Below are positions 14,186 through 27,200 of a stretch of DNA of 64,000 nt, one piece after another. The first letter of the stretch is position 1; every line of letters starts with the position of its first letter. Made by a program: the position numbers and the translations under genes. The stretch covers positions 806,001 to 870,000 of the forward strand of contig JAKZAN010000007.1 of NCBI GenBank assembly GCA_023053545.1, given 5' to 3'. The notes under the pieces are model-generated. The model did no database searches. It was not told the origin of the DNA and saw only the letters and a program-made list of their open reading frames with translations. The DNA is from Lepidurus packardi (lineage: Eukaryota > Arthropoda > Branchiopoda > Notostraca > Triopsidae).

Positions 14186-14238
14186 CTAACTATTCACAGT
14201 CCAGCTTTTTTCACTAACTATTCACAGTCCAGCTTTTT
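14186..14238. repeat. Direct tandem duplication, 28-bp period
   Basis: 25 identical bases at 14186-14210 and 14214-14238 (starting CTAACTATTCACAGTCC). The second copy runs straight into an inverted pair TTTTTGGCG/CGCCAAAAA at about 14234-14252. This looks like a recent slippage or repair duplication. Confidence 0.85.
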
Positions 14239-14639
14239 GGCGCCGCCAAAAAAGCGACCCAAAAATTGGGAACCGGTTCTTTTGTTCGTTTTGCCAATTT
14301 GGACACTAAAACCTCTAAAGCCGCACCACCTTCTTTTGTGGTTGTATACTAGCTGTTGTCTTGAAAAAAAAAATCCAAGTTACCTATCCCAACTGATTTC
14401 ATTTCGGAGTAGCGTTTTTCGTGCTTTCTATCATCCTTGAACAAGGAGGGGAAAAACGAGGTTTTATGGTTTCGCCTGCGCGCCATATTACGTCCATATC
14501 TACGAAGTGTACCAATAAACTGACGGGAAACTTTTCTAAGAGTTCGTTCCTTTTTTTTAAGAGATACCCTGTAACGTTTTGGACTGGACTTGGATGGAAT
14601 TACAACGGAGGAAAAATTGAGCTTTTATTCATAGTAGTT

Positions 14640-14687
14640 CATGGTTAGTTTGCACGCAAAAGATTTTTTGCGTGCAAACTCACCATG
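14640..14687. repeat. Near-perfect 22-bp stem hairpin
   Basis: Arms 14640-14661 and 14666-14687 pair over 22 positions with one mismatch (14646/14681) and a 4-nt loop (gatt). The core AGTTTGCACGCAAAA pairs perfectly with TTTTGCGTGCAAACT. The loop is too short and the stem too small for a normal pre-miRNA. It may form a cruciform or an RNA hairpin. There is no gene around it. Confidence 0.8.
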
Positions 14688-17600
14688 CTTTTTTGAACAC
14701 ACGGCTTTTTGTTCGCGTATAATTCATACTATCATTTCAAGACGCGACCAAACTTTAATTCTTTTCGTTTTATTTTGTTACGAGGTCAAATTCGCGTGGA
14801 TAGTTTGCATGGTTGCGTTCTTAAACTAAGAATCTGCAGTGTTGAAAAAAGGTGAGGACCAGGAGTCGAGTTTTGGGTACAAAAGAGAACGTGTAGGAAG
14901 ATTTTGCACAATTCAGGCCATCCATGTAAACAGGCTTATGGTATCGATCGCCTTGGCTCGAGCGAACAGAACAACCAGCACGAAGGGGGTACCCGAAGTA
15001 TAAGGACCAAGGACGGACGTTAGCTCCAGGGGCGTCAGAGGCTCCAGAAAGACGTCGGCATTGTGCCAAGGTACTACCATTTACGAACTGCCATTGTGGG
15101 GGCAGGGGCTTGAGAGCTCCATTGTCATTTCACACTAATCGTACAATCAAGCCCAGCAGCAGCAGCTAGGGACGCAGAGAGAAACAGCCAGCGCAAAAGG
15201 ACGACACACAATCCTCTCCACTCTTCCTTCTACATAAGCTGTTATACTCCGTTCGGAGCAAGTAAAAGTACAGTTTCCCCATTTCCGCCAACCTGGACAA
15301 TTACACCCCATGCTCTCGCTGCTATCAACCCGAGTTTTGGGATCCTTGTGAAACGAACTAACTCTACGCTTCTTAATAACTCCAACATCTTTTACACAGC
15401 TCAGCATAAACTGGGTTCGTTTCGTTCCCGTAAAAGACTTTTAAAACCACGTTTTATGCTCCGCTGCACGCCCGAGTAAATGAAAGATGAAAAGAAAAAC
15501 TTTTACGCTCAAATCTAGGCTCGGAATGTCATCGTCTTGGGTATTCCCCATCACACAAAGCCGTAACCTGTAGTACGATGCCAGCAATAATAAGGTTTTG
15601 AAGGTAGCCACAAGTTTTTAGGAGTTGCTGATCCTAAGACCTTCGCCTTCAAGAAAAGTGGTTTCGTTAAGTACAGCAACCTTGAAAGCTGTAAAAAGCC
15701 ATGAGCATAAGGATAGCCTTTTGGGATGCTTAACCATCTGAGAACGTCTTAAGTAAACAACTTGCCGAGGTTGCAAGCTTATATAGGAGACAAGTTTCCA
15801 GCTTATCGTTTCCTCTCCTGTCAAGCATTTCTTTACCCACGTCGTAATATCCCTGAAAGTTCTTATTACGCGCTGACTCGAGTTTTTCTTGCTTTCTTGT
15901 GTATATCACTCTTGTTGACTGCTGTTATTTTGTAATGGTTTACTTATGTGTTTAGGGTAATTCTTGACTGTTGTGTGGCAATTATTCATTCTTGCAAAGT
16001 CCCAGGTTTGGATGAGACGACCTACATATCCGCACGAAATGAGAAAAAAAAAGAACTGCCACCAGCTTAGAAAACCGCCTTATTATTTTGAACACATTCG
16101 GAACTGTTTTGATTCAAGGTTTCCCTTATAGGGAGGCATACAAAGCAGAATCTAAACAAAAGGAGCCTTCTATACTAGACCTAGCGGCTAATTGCAGCTC
16201 TTGTATATCCATTTTCCCACCCAGTTTTTCCGTTCGTCATCGTTAAGAGCGTGACGTGCGTGAAATAACGTCCGGTTGGCATGCAATGCGGCCATCGTAC
16301 GGCATCGTTCACTGTACATTACAAACACAAAAGCACAAACTCTGCGGTATTCTCTCTCCCGCATTTGCTTTGCGTGTCTGTATACCTTGCCTCTGTATTC
16401 CTTCACCCATCCACACTCTTCCGTCTTCGCCAACCACAGATCCCCCTTGATCAAATACCAACACTTTGTTGCACAATTTGACCGGGATTGCAAAAGAGCT
16501 TGTCCGGGGCTTAAGCTGACCTTAGACTGATTAACCCAAGGCGTCCCTCCGAATCCCATCGCATCCTATCTTTTCATGAGTTGTAAAATGAGGAAACATT
16601 TAAAAAAAACTGCAAATCATACCAGCTTCTTTCTCTTTTCTACCCATTAAGAGCTCTACTGCAACCACGACAAATTCATAAATCCTAATGCCACCAAACC
16701 AACAGTAAAGTATGTGGAGGGGTGTGTATAAAGTAGTCAGAGTTGGGGCAGCTCGAAGGGTGTAAAAGAGAGAGAAAGAGGAAGGGAACCAGAGAAAATA
16801 CGCGAGAGTGGAGAACCCCGACATGACATCTCACATCACCTAAACCAAATACAAACAGACAGAGTATTACTTAGTTAGATCTCATTAGAAAACGTATCTA
16901 AGCTTCTAAAGCGTTTCCCCAAGTACAAGAACACAACGTCCGGTCTCCTTGAGGGTCATTTTTTTTTAACTTCCTTTCGCTTGAGTCTTGTCTCCAATAA
17001 CTTCGGGGTGAATCTGACGTAGGTTGGACAATTACTCCCTACTTTACAATTCTGCACACATAGGAAAACAGCTGTTGTGTCATGACTTTGTTGCAAATAC
17101 ATAGCTCGGAGACTTGACAAGACAAATGCAGGTGCCAGGAGGTCTCTTTACTATAGCTCTTGCTCCCGCATATTGTTGCACAAGATTGGCTTGGCCACAA
17201 CCGCAAGCCACACAGTTGCCAGTAAGAGAGAAAAAAAAGGAAATGAATGAATGACTTTCCTACCTGATAAAAGACTTGTCTACTTAGGTTCACTTCCACA
17301 CCTAATTTAAAACCAACTGCGAGGTGTTACAATGCAAATCTGTAAAGAAAAAAAAAAGAAAGTCCTCCTGATCAACTTTAGCAAGTCGGTCTTTCTGAAA
17401 ACAAAAGTATGCGATGTAATTACCTCGAAGTGGACGTCCACGACATCGTAAATCATCCCAAACCTACGCCAGGTCCTTCATTACCATATCCAAGGTATGC
17501 TCCGTAGTGTATTTCCATGATGTCAGGCAGACATGAAAACACGGAACACGGGCTGTTAGCCAGTACCAAGCCAAGCATTCCTTTCTCGCCAAAGGAATTT

Positions 17601-17748
17601 CTAGCTATACACTGTGTTCGCTGGGATTTTTTTACGCTGTTAGATCGAGCTCACTTTCTATGTCATTGTTCGGGGAGCCTCCTGAGCTCAAAACATGGCT
17701 TGGCGACTTACGACATTTTTTATTTTATTTTATTTCTTTTTCTTTCTG

Positions 17749-17908
17749 TTTCCGACCAGTGCAAACAATAAAAAGTTATGTCCAAAAAAAAACGCACAAT
17801 TTCAACTGTAGCGTCTATTTCTTTGTCTAAAGTCTATTTCTTTTTATTTCCGACTAGTGCAAACAATAAAAAGTTATGTCCAAAAAACGCATAATTTCAA
17901 CCGTAGCG
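17749..17908. repeat. Tandem duplication, ~98-bp period
   Basis: Copies at 17749-17813 and 17847-17908 share a ~63-bp core (starting TTTCCGACYAGTGCAAACAA). They differ by three transitions and a 3-A length change. A TCTATTTCTTT motif precedes and separates the copies. Confidence 0.85.
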
Positions 17909-20900
17909 GGATAATGTTTAGATCAATAATGCCAATGGAAATGTCACTTTGTGGCGTAAAATAAAAAGGAGGTATTATTTCTTCTCAAAGGTGGATGCAA
18001 AGGGCATATACGTCAAGTGGGGTTTCCGTGACGTAATGCGCTTGTATTAAGAGCTGATGGGAGTGGTCGATGGCACGAGTATAGAAGCAATTCAGTCTCC
18101 CTATCCCCAATCGGGTTACCTCGCTTCATGTCGATCAGAAAGCTCGGATGCTCGTGATGATGGATAGTTGGCAGTGACACAGCAATTACAGGAGAGTAAG
18201 TTTGTTTCGCATGCCACTAATGGTTCGAGGTGACAGCTGCTGGTATGGTAATGAGCCTATGTGTAAGGCTTCTGGGCTTTCTGTTACCGTATTAACAGAG
18301 ATGAAAACCAAACAACCCAGCGCTATACAGGGGACACGTAGAATCAATTTGGCTCTGAAAAGAAAATGGGAGTATAGTGCCATATTGACGAGCACACAGC
18401 TCGACATAGGGACACGCAAATCAAGTCGGAAAGCAATCCGTTTTTATTTATTTTTTGGGGGGGTAGGCAGGATCGCAATAAGGCTGAAGAGATCGAGAGA
18501 GAGAGAAAAAATGATGGGGGTTTTACACAGCAAAGAAGGCATACTGAAGAAAATCTTGTGAGGAGTTCAGCTCATAAACGTCATCTGACGAGCTCGCAGC
18601 CTCTTACGCCTTCGCTCATAAGACACAGAGAGCTTTCAAACAAGAAAACCGAAAGGAAAATCTCAGCTTACTAGTTCCTCCTCTCTCTTTTGGACCATTG
18701 CCATGAGCAGTAATGAGAGAACAAGAAAAGAGAGAAAGGGAGTGAGGCTTTATGAATTTCGTGCTGCTGGCGCACGGGCAGAGGGAACTTGTAATAGACC
18801 TTGATTTGCTTAAATCTGGCAGCTCCTTTCATCAATAAACTGAGCTTTGGCTGGAGAAGCTTCGGGTTAGCGTGACCAAACTTGTAAATTGGATCTCGAC
18901 TTTGATACCTTAGGATTTGGCGGTTAAAACCGATCCGGAGCTAAGTTGTAAAATAAACGCTACGTCGCTGATAAGATTAGTATATAACATCGGGTGTCCG
19001 GACAAGGTTTGAAGGACCGCTTTTCTGCTTTAAAGATATGATTTTCTTTTTTTTGGTCCAGCGAGTGGAAAAGAGATTCCAAGTTTGGCTTAACTACTAT
19101 AATACTAGTTAAAGCCCTCGTATCCCGTTACGCGAGCCCAAGTTACCTGACACTTGTTCCGGCAGTATCTCATATATAGGAGTTTGTTTGGGCAGCTCAG
19201 TGCTAGATTGGCCAACATTTCACGAATAAAAAAAGAAAAGCAGGAAGAAAAAAAAGGGACTCATCGCGCAGCGCTTTGAGAAGGACGAACTTGCAATCTG
19301 TTTCAATTAAGAACTGACTCGACTGCTATATTTTCTACCTTTTAGCTTTTTTTTATTTCTAAGAATCTTCTTTGCCTTGGATCCCTTAGATTCCCTCCGG
19401 AATGCTTCCACGATCTCTGTTATCTTTTTCTGCTATTTTTTTCACTTTTTTATTGAAACGGTCTTCCATTCCAAGCGAGATGCTGTTTGCTGCTCCTCCT
19501 TCCTCTCATATTTCCCGACAACTTTTCTGCACGAAAAAGCCCCTGGCATACCAAGATTCAAGCCAAAAAAAGGAATAAAAAAGGCACATGGGGTTGAGAT
19601 GTGCACGAGAAGCTCTTCAAGAGAGCAGATGCAAGCAGCGTCCCACCATTTTTGTTAAAGTTCCAAGAGTAGGGCAAAGACGAAAAACTCTAGTGTTAAA
19701 GACGAAGAGGTTTCCTGTCTTTTTTTTGTCTTTCTTTTACAAAAAATAGAAGGATACAAAGAAAAGACCAACAGAAACAACAAAAAATGCCTGACGACAC
19801 TAGCAAAAGAACCAAAAGAAGAGGTTTCAATTAATACCTGACAATTTTGATTCGGTTAAAATGGAGTGCTAAAATGGAGTGATAAAAGAAAGATACTCGA
19901 AACTTGCTTTTGTTTTCCCAAGTTTTCTTCCGTCAAAAATGGTGTTGGAGTATAAAACAAAGGGGAGGAAGGGAAAAGCTGCACATCGCATTGGCAACAA
20001 GCAAGAGAGAGAGAGAAACAGGAGCACTTCGTTTTTCTATCGCCGAAGTTGTCAGTCGAGCCGAACGAACAAGGAGCAAAGCACTGTGATATTGATCTGG
20101 CGGCAGCGCAGGGTTGCCGAGTAAACATACCATGCCGAGTTTTACAGTACTGCCGTCGGCCTTCCCCAAATTCAGGTTTTCCCTTTTGTACACAGCTTCA
20201 CCCACACTACCTTTCCCAAACCTTTCATCCCTCGTCTCTCTCCTGTAGCTTCCCCTGTTCCTTCAGTTAAAAGACCGCCTTAACAGACTGCATGCAAATG
20301 TCAGCGCACACACAAAGAGGTGTCCGATATGCCAGGTTCATGTTACACAACATTTCCCCCAAACCAATCGCTCCAGTCAAGATTTACATACCTCGCCTCC
20401 TTATAAAATAGCTCTGTCTCCACCTCGTCCTTAAATTTTTTTTTATCGAAGGTCCAGTCTTTTTTGTATATAATAATGTCATTAACAAGGAAGAACATAA
20501 TGCTACTCAGTCATATTTACCCCTTTTTATTACACATAGCACTTTTTATAGCTTAGACTATTACTAATTATAAAAATAATTCAAGGGGGAACGTTTTTAA
20601 TTGTTAGACCCACAGTTTACTCTTTTTTTTAAAAAAAATCCCTTTTTCGTACTTATAATAATAATAAAATACGAATTGTTGGAATTCCACAATTCAAATG
20701 CAAAGAAAGCAGAATTCTCGCATTTTCCTCTTCTTTTTTTATATAAATATCCATTCAGTCCAAGGGGCAAGCAAAACTGTTGAGAGAAAATGAGACCCCT
20801 GGAGATTTGACGGCTCGAATACTCCAACGTGACAAAAGGACCAATTAATTCCTTCTTTTTACCACCCTCCTATCCTCGTCTATCTAGTATCTACCAGTTC

Positions 20901-22438
20901 TCTCTTCTTATCTCCCATCTGTATTGACTAATAAACAAGCCGTGTCTTCTTTTTCGCTACGATTTTCCCTCCCTACGTTGGGAACGTTGCGAAACAGGCC
21001 AATGGACGACTACGGCAATACGTTGTTCCCTGAAGCAAGCTTTTCTGCAGCATTGTACCTATGGCCGATGTGATTGCCCTTGAATTCAACAAAAGGCTTT
21101 GGCTGGATTGCTGGACATATGGTCCAATGCATCCAAGTACCCTCCCCCTCCCCCCCAATATATTGTGTAAAAATAAATAGAAAAATTAGAATAATGAAAC
21201 AGACATTTCTTCAAATGTAATTGGAGTAATTGGACATCCCGCAATACCACAGCCTTCAACGTCAACTACTACGAGGGAGGAAAGGGGAGCTTAGGGAAAT
21301 TATGACATTTTGTATTTAAGCCGATTAAACCCAGCATGTAAGGGGAGTATCTCGGCGTATCATGAGCTCTTCCTCGTCGATTTAACGACGCGATAAACGC
21401 TCTTCATTATTACTTAAGAAACTCGACCCTTAAGAAATAAAAACTAAACAGAAAAGGTAAGTGAGTCAGAGTCAAAAAGTTCTAATCGAGAAGGAAGGGG
21501 ACAAAAATCCTCTCGTAAAAATGCTATCGGGTTGTTTGGACGTGGGATGCAGGGACTCCTTAAGTCCTTAGTGTCTACAAAACCCCAGAAGCACTCCCAG
21601 CGCACGAGATATAGCCAAGAGCAACTCACGATCAATCAACTGGCTATTACATGTTTGAAAAAAAGCGAAAAGGAATTGCGACAGAAATAAAAAAAATACA
21701 AATAACGACAAAAGATAGACCGAGTAGGTGGAACTTCTGACCACAATTCCAAAAAGGCCCACTATCATTGCAACTGTTTTTTTCCTATTTAGCAGCGCTG
21801 TTTTTATTAGTTTCCATACAGCAAGGGAGGGGGAAAATTAGAAAAAGAAAGTCGGAACAACTCCATTGTGTCCCATCGTCATTTCCAGCAATTTGTTTCC
21901 TTTCAAGGCATCTCGTGCCAAGTGTATTTAAGGCGGCTTTAGGGAAGCGAAAGGTTTTCAATAGGAATGCTAAAAAAAGAGTTTGACTCGCACACTCACT
22001 CAGCAGTTGTGAGATCCTGAGTAATTGCCATATACCTGTTTACATAGTCTCGACTACTTTTGCTTGTGCCAAATAAGACCAAGAGAGTCGGTTTTATTGT
22101 CAATACACAGCTGGCTTTTTTTATTTTTTATTTTTTAAAGCTGGTGTGGGTATTACGTTCCTCACTTAGGTATAAGGCCACGCAGTTGTGTTTCGTGTGT
22201 AGTGCATAGCAATAACATGTTCTCTCTCGCGCGTTGATTTATGCATTTCTCCACCCCCCTGGTGTGGAAGAACCCGTGTGTCTGGGCGTAGAAGCAAAAA
22301 CCGAGACGAGGAGTTTTACCGTGACCAAAAACCCACGGACACGAATCAAAAGCTATAAGCTATTCAACTTTTCTTGGCTTGAACTTGCCGTTAGTTTGCT
22401 GCCTCCGAGTCTATCCAAGCGCTCCACACCAACAAAAG

Positions 22439-22453
22439 CCCCCCCCCCCCCCC
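22439..22453 (+). repeat. Poly-C run, 15 nt
   Basis: C tract followed immediately by A12. Confidence 0.95.
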
Positions 22454-22960
22454 AAAAAAAAAAAACAGAAAAGAAAAAAACGACCAGAAAGGAAGCTTTT
22501 AAAGTTTCCCAAAAAATATTTACTTAATGGAGCGCTACGATCTTTTGCTTACATAAATGATGACAGTCTACTCAACTGAAACGGTATTTCCTCGGCATTC
22601 TTATATACAAAAAATGTTTTTCAACAGCAAAAAAACAAAAATAGGATAATAATAGAAAAATAAAATAAGAAACAGACTTGCCTCATTTTTGTTGGTTTTT
22701 TCAGCCATGTGAGAGCAAGTAACTGCGCTGCCTAGAACAGAAACCGCAGACGTTTTTTTTTTCAGCTAGAGTCAATTGACTGCAAACGTCTCACAGACCA
22801 CATCAACCCTTATGGGGATCTTTCTAATACGGGCATACATGCAAACTTGCCCGTGCCTTAGAGCTCCTTCCTAGGCAGCTTTTATCTTATCATGCTAAGC
22901 GCCAGGGGTTCTTAAATGAAGGTTAGAACGCTAGGGAACCTTAGGCCATAAGAGCAGGTC

Positions 22961-22987
22961 GGGGGGGGGGGGGGGGGGGGGGGGGGG
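22961..22987 (+). repeat. Poly-G run, 27 nt
   Basis: The longest G tract in the window, about 500 bp from the poly-C run. Confidence 0.95.
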
Positions 22988-24216
22988 AAGACGCACCAAG
23001 AATCACACGTTTTATCATTATCAGATCGATCAGACACGAAAAATAAAAGCGTCACTTAAGGAAAATTATCTAAAAACATTGCAAACGATTTCTTCTTTGA
23101 AAATAGTAAGAGTTGGGACCAGCTGGGAATAACCCTTTGGCGTTAATAATTCAATACGGAGATACGTATAAAAAATACTATCTATAGATCATGGGCCTTT
23201 AGCATATGTCCGGTAACATGCCTAATGCACTTGGTTTGGTTCTTGTATTTTTGCCACGCAAGTTTTACACGTCAGCAGTTTTGGACCCTTTTACCTTCTC
23301 AAAGAAAATGTGTCTGCCTTGTGGCTTTTTGTAATATCCTTATTTTTTTTATTTCGTGTCTTGTCTTCCTTCCTTTTTAGCCGCAGTCCAAGTCAGTCAA
23401 GCCAAGCTAAAGCTCCATCAGCTGCATAAATTAAGTTTTCACTTGAAAAGCATATTCATGAATATATGGATTCTCTGCGCCTGTCTGCTTTGCTTGAAGC
23501 GAAAGGACGGGTTGCTTTTAAGTTGAAGAGGCAACAAGAACACCGTCAGGCGGTAGCACAGGAGCGGAACTAGGATGGGATTAATAATAAAAAGCTGTTT
23601 TCCAGTCGACCTCATCAGGACCCCATCATGCGTGTAAAAGGGGCTTGAAAAAGCGCCCGAGTTGAGCTTGAGGGGGAAAGGAAAAAGAAAGAAAATTCTC
23701 CGGGACATTTTCCGTTTTGTCGCGTGGAGTCGAAAAGACGAAGGCATTGACAGCATACATACAGGTCTAATATTACCAAGCGTAGTTGGAACCTTGAGGC
23801 CAATACATTATAAATAAGTGGTCAAAACGTTAAAAGCTAACGACCAAGATTAGCTGAACAAGGAAAAAAACTTGATGAAAGAAAAATCTATACATGTTTT
23901 CATTTGCATGCAAATAAAACGTTATGCTTGGTTAAGGGTACATGTACTTGCTTATAATTATCGCTTCAAGTATGTCGGCATAAATACCGGTTGGGTGATG
24001 AAGCTGCACGAGAAGGTACAGCAAAGCATTCCTGTCAGGGACTCGTCTTCAGCGTACACCTTTTGCAAGAAGCGCCATGTTAACCGTGCACAAATGGATG
24101 CGCCATTCACATGGTTTTCACGTTCATACTTACATCAATGATATCCCACCGCTTGAGCCAAACATATTAATGTGGTTTACTTGGTTACACGCGATTGCTC
24201 AAACTCTATTGCTAAA

Positions 24217-24250
24217 AGCAATTAGATAATTGCTCTATTATCTAATTGCT
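24217..24250. repeat. Perfect 14-bp stem hairpin
   Basis: AGCAATTAGATAAT at 24217-24230 and its exact reverse complement at 24237-24250 surround a 6-nt loop. The words TTGCTAAAAGC occur on both sides, so part of the arms is also a direct repeat. Confidence 0.75.
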
Positions 24251-27200
24251 AAAAGCTACTTTACAAAGAAAATTATCTCTCTCTCTGTTCTTACAAGGTT
24301 GTTTTCGGAATGTTGATTATGCGGCCCACAATCTGTGCAGCTGAACGCACGGTTTAAGAGCGATAAGAATGTCGACTCCCTTGTCAATCTAACCTGACAT
24401 GAATAATGTCAGCGTCAGATAAAAAGCCAGTCATCTAAACCGCATACTTGACGTTTATTACAAAGACAAAGCTGTCTATTTTCAAGACCCTTTGTAAGGA
24501 TGATCATCAGGTCAGATAATGATTATTAGTTACGACCGCAAAAAATTTAAAAAAAGAGAAACCAATGCTGATTTGCTGGATAAGCACAACAAAACCAGTT
24601 GTATTGTTTTTGACAAGGAAGAAAACCCCCGATTTTTTTTTGGCAACAGCTTTTGTCTCCTTTTTTTTCTTTGTTTGCTGCAAAGAAAAGGAGCATACAA
24701 GATATTGCTTCGTCGAAAAGATCTCCTTGCTTTTCAGTCTTCATATACAATGGGGCTTTTGTCCTCCATAGAGCCTCTCCGCTGTCATTCTTAGAGCCTA
24801 ACTTGCTTACGTTGCTGTGCGGATCGGATTGGGATCGCCCCTTCAGAATCCAGGAGAACCAACTTTGCCTCCATTCCATGGTGGCTCTTGCCTTTTGCTA
24901 CGATCAAGTGTAACCAGAAGAGGGGTGAGGAAAAGCTGGGGTATATATACAGGTTTGCTAGTGGGCTTGTTCAAGACACGACTTTGCCCTATTGACTCTT
25001 TTTCCGCACTGCTATTATAGTCTAAACAGCGGCTGGCACGAGGGTGCAACGGTTTATTGAAAAGACATTACGGTCGGCAATGAGACTAAACATGACTTAT
25101 TTTCTTCTCTCTCTCTCTCGCTCGAGTGTTTTTGCCTGCAGGGAATAGACTCGGTGCAAGAATAACATTGTATCACGCGGTCTTGCGTGGTCGAAAACGC
25201 GAGGCAAGAGTTTTTACCCGAATCATGGTCATGACGAAGGGAACAAGTAGAGACTAGAGAAAAACAGGCAGAGAGAAGGAGAGAGAGGGACTTGTAAAAG
25301 CAGCACTGTAGCCTCATTAGCTATGCATGACATAGCGTTTGGGAACCGGCTGTCTTTTCTTAACTGGAAATCAATGATGTGGACATGGAGTAGATGTGTA
25401 TATAAAAAAGGTGTCCATGCATTATGCATTCCTGGCACTAAGAGCATTTGGGTGAGAAGGATTTCGACGAGAAAGGGATAAAGGGTCATCTTTAGCAGGT
25501 GAAAGAACGTTAGATCAAAACATGACTTCCAAGTTCCAAGCAAATCCATTAACACACATTCTAAGCGGAAGTCCCTTTCAGCTCCCGAACTTGACAGGTT
25601 CAACTCTAACACCGACTGACTGCATTTCAACGCTTTCACTGTTTTCCACAGTAGCAAATACTTTGTTTTAGAAAAAAAACTTTAAAATACACTCCTAGCA
25701 TGAATAACACATACAATGTTATGTCAAAATAAAAGGCGCAAGTGACGTCGCTTTCTTTGTGACAAGAAAAGCGAAAAAGCAAGCTAAGAAGTTTTTTTTT
25801 GTATACGGACACATGTAACGCTTCATGCATTAGTTAGAGAACAGGCATAAGGTGTAATAGTAGAAGAATTCCGCCAAGTGGTTACACTTTGCAGTAGGAA
25901 ATGATGACTCGTCCTTTCCGCAGAAGCAATGAAAAGTGTATTCTCCATGAAACCAAGTTCTGACTTCTCTAATCCTATTTCTTCTCTATTCCCTCCTTTC
26001 ATAGCATTTTTTTAGTGCCCGTAAGTCAAGCTCAAAAGGGCGAGGAAAAAGCAACGCGATTTTTAATACAGAATTCTTCTCTATTTGGCACAATGGATGG
26101 CGTCGTTTTCGGCTCACTAAATCCCTAAGCAAAGATAAAGGGAAAAGGACAATAATGAACAGAAACACGAGGAAAATTTCCCGTAAACAGGAATAATACC
26201 ACAGCTTAAGTATAACTTAACCCCAGAAAGGATAATTTTCTCTTTTTTTATATAAAAATTGCAGAAAGCTTGCCAGGAAACTCCCGTGTCGCTGTCCATT
26301 CCTTCTGATACAACCTAACGCAGATGCTTCGGCAAGCGGTGCATTGTACAATACACGTTATAACCTTCGCTCTTTCCTAATCAATAACGCGTGAACCGTG
26401 TGAACCTTGCGTAAATCCTGACACTCTCCAACATCCCTTTACATTACACTAAGCAAATATATTCCTTTCCTCTCTCTGCCTCTCGTCTCTCACGTCTCGA
26501 TGAATCCTATACACTCCACGGTCTCTATGCCGGTGCAAAGTTCAGTGTTGCGGGTGTACATAAGCCGCACGAAACTTGAGTCATAAAAGCTCCATTTCCT
26601 TTTGCCTAGAATTTCAATATCAATTAATGCCTCAAATTTGGCGGTTCAGAGCATTTTGGCACGGTTAGATAAACCCTCGCGACATTTCACGAAAATCTTG
26701 CCTTTCTCTTGAACCTTGGACCAAAAAAAGCGCCACAGATTATTACTCAAAAACTAACTGATATCAATTAGAAGGGACCCAAGAGGAGTTAAATACAGGT
26801 TTTAACACTCCCCAACCATTATAGTTTCCCTTTACGCAGAAAAAGGAGCGCACTTTATGACTAAACAAACCAAAATGGGGGAAGGAAAAAAAAAAGAAAC
26901 TTGAAAGAAAACCTCAGCTTTCTGGTTAGTTTTTCGGTCTTTTTGCTATTAGGGAGCACTAATTGCGCCAGACAAGTTTGCCGCTCCTTTTAATGGATCC
27001 TTCACGAAGTTTGGGTTGAAATTAAAGCTCGTGGTGCAAGAAAAGGCTTAGAAACCTGGGCCAGACCAAAGTAACCCAAACCTTCCATGTCCGCACAAGG
27101 CGCAGGCAATTCAAGGAACACAAAGGAAAACCATGCCGTCTGGTTATGGGGGGCAATAGCGTGCAGCTTATTGACACTATATCCACCCTTCTTTATCGAC

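Larger units (their letters stand above)
10001..20000. other. Gene-free region, part 2
   Basis: Contains a poly-G run, the purine tract at 11.9 kb, the two strongest hairpins (12.82 and 14.64 kb) and two tandem duplications (14.19 and 17.75 kb). Another inverted pair, CAATGACA/TGTCATTG, lies at 10570-10599. Open frames at 12994-13434 and 13985-14440 (146 and 151 codons) show no known domain and no splice-consistent continuation. Confidence 0.6.

Noticed and set aside
22903-22935. CAGGGGTTCTTAAA as a second hAT terminus
   Set aside because: No matching inverted end or 8-bp duplication was found within a kilobase.
23902-23915. Perfect palindrome ATTTGCATGCAAAT containing two POU octamer words
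   Set aside because: A 14-bp palindrome is expected a few times in 64 kb, and no gene lies near enough to argue for a control site.
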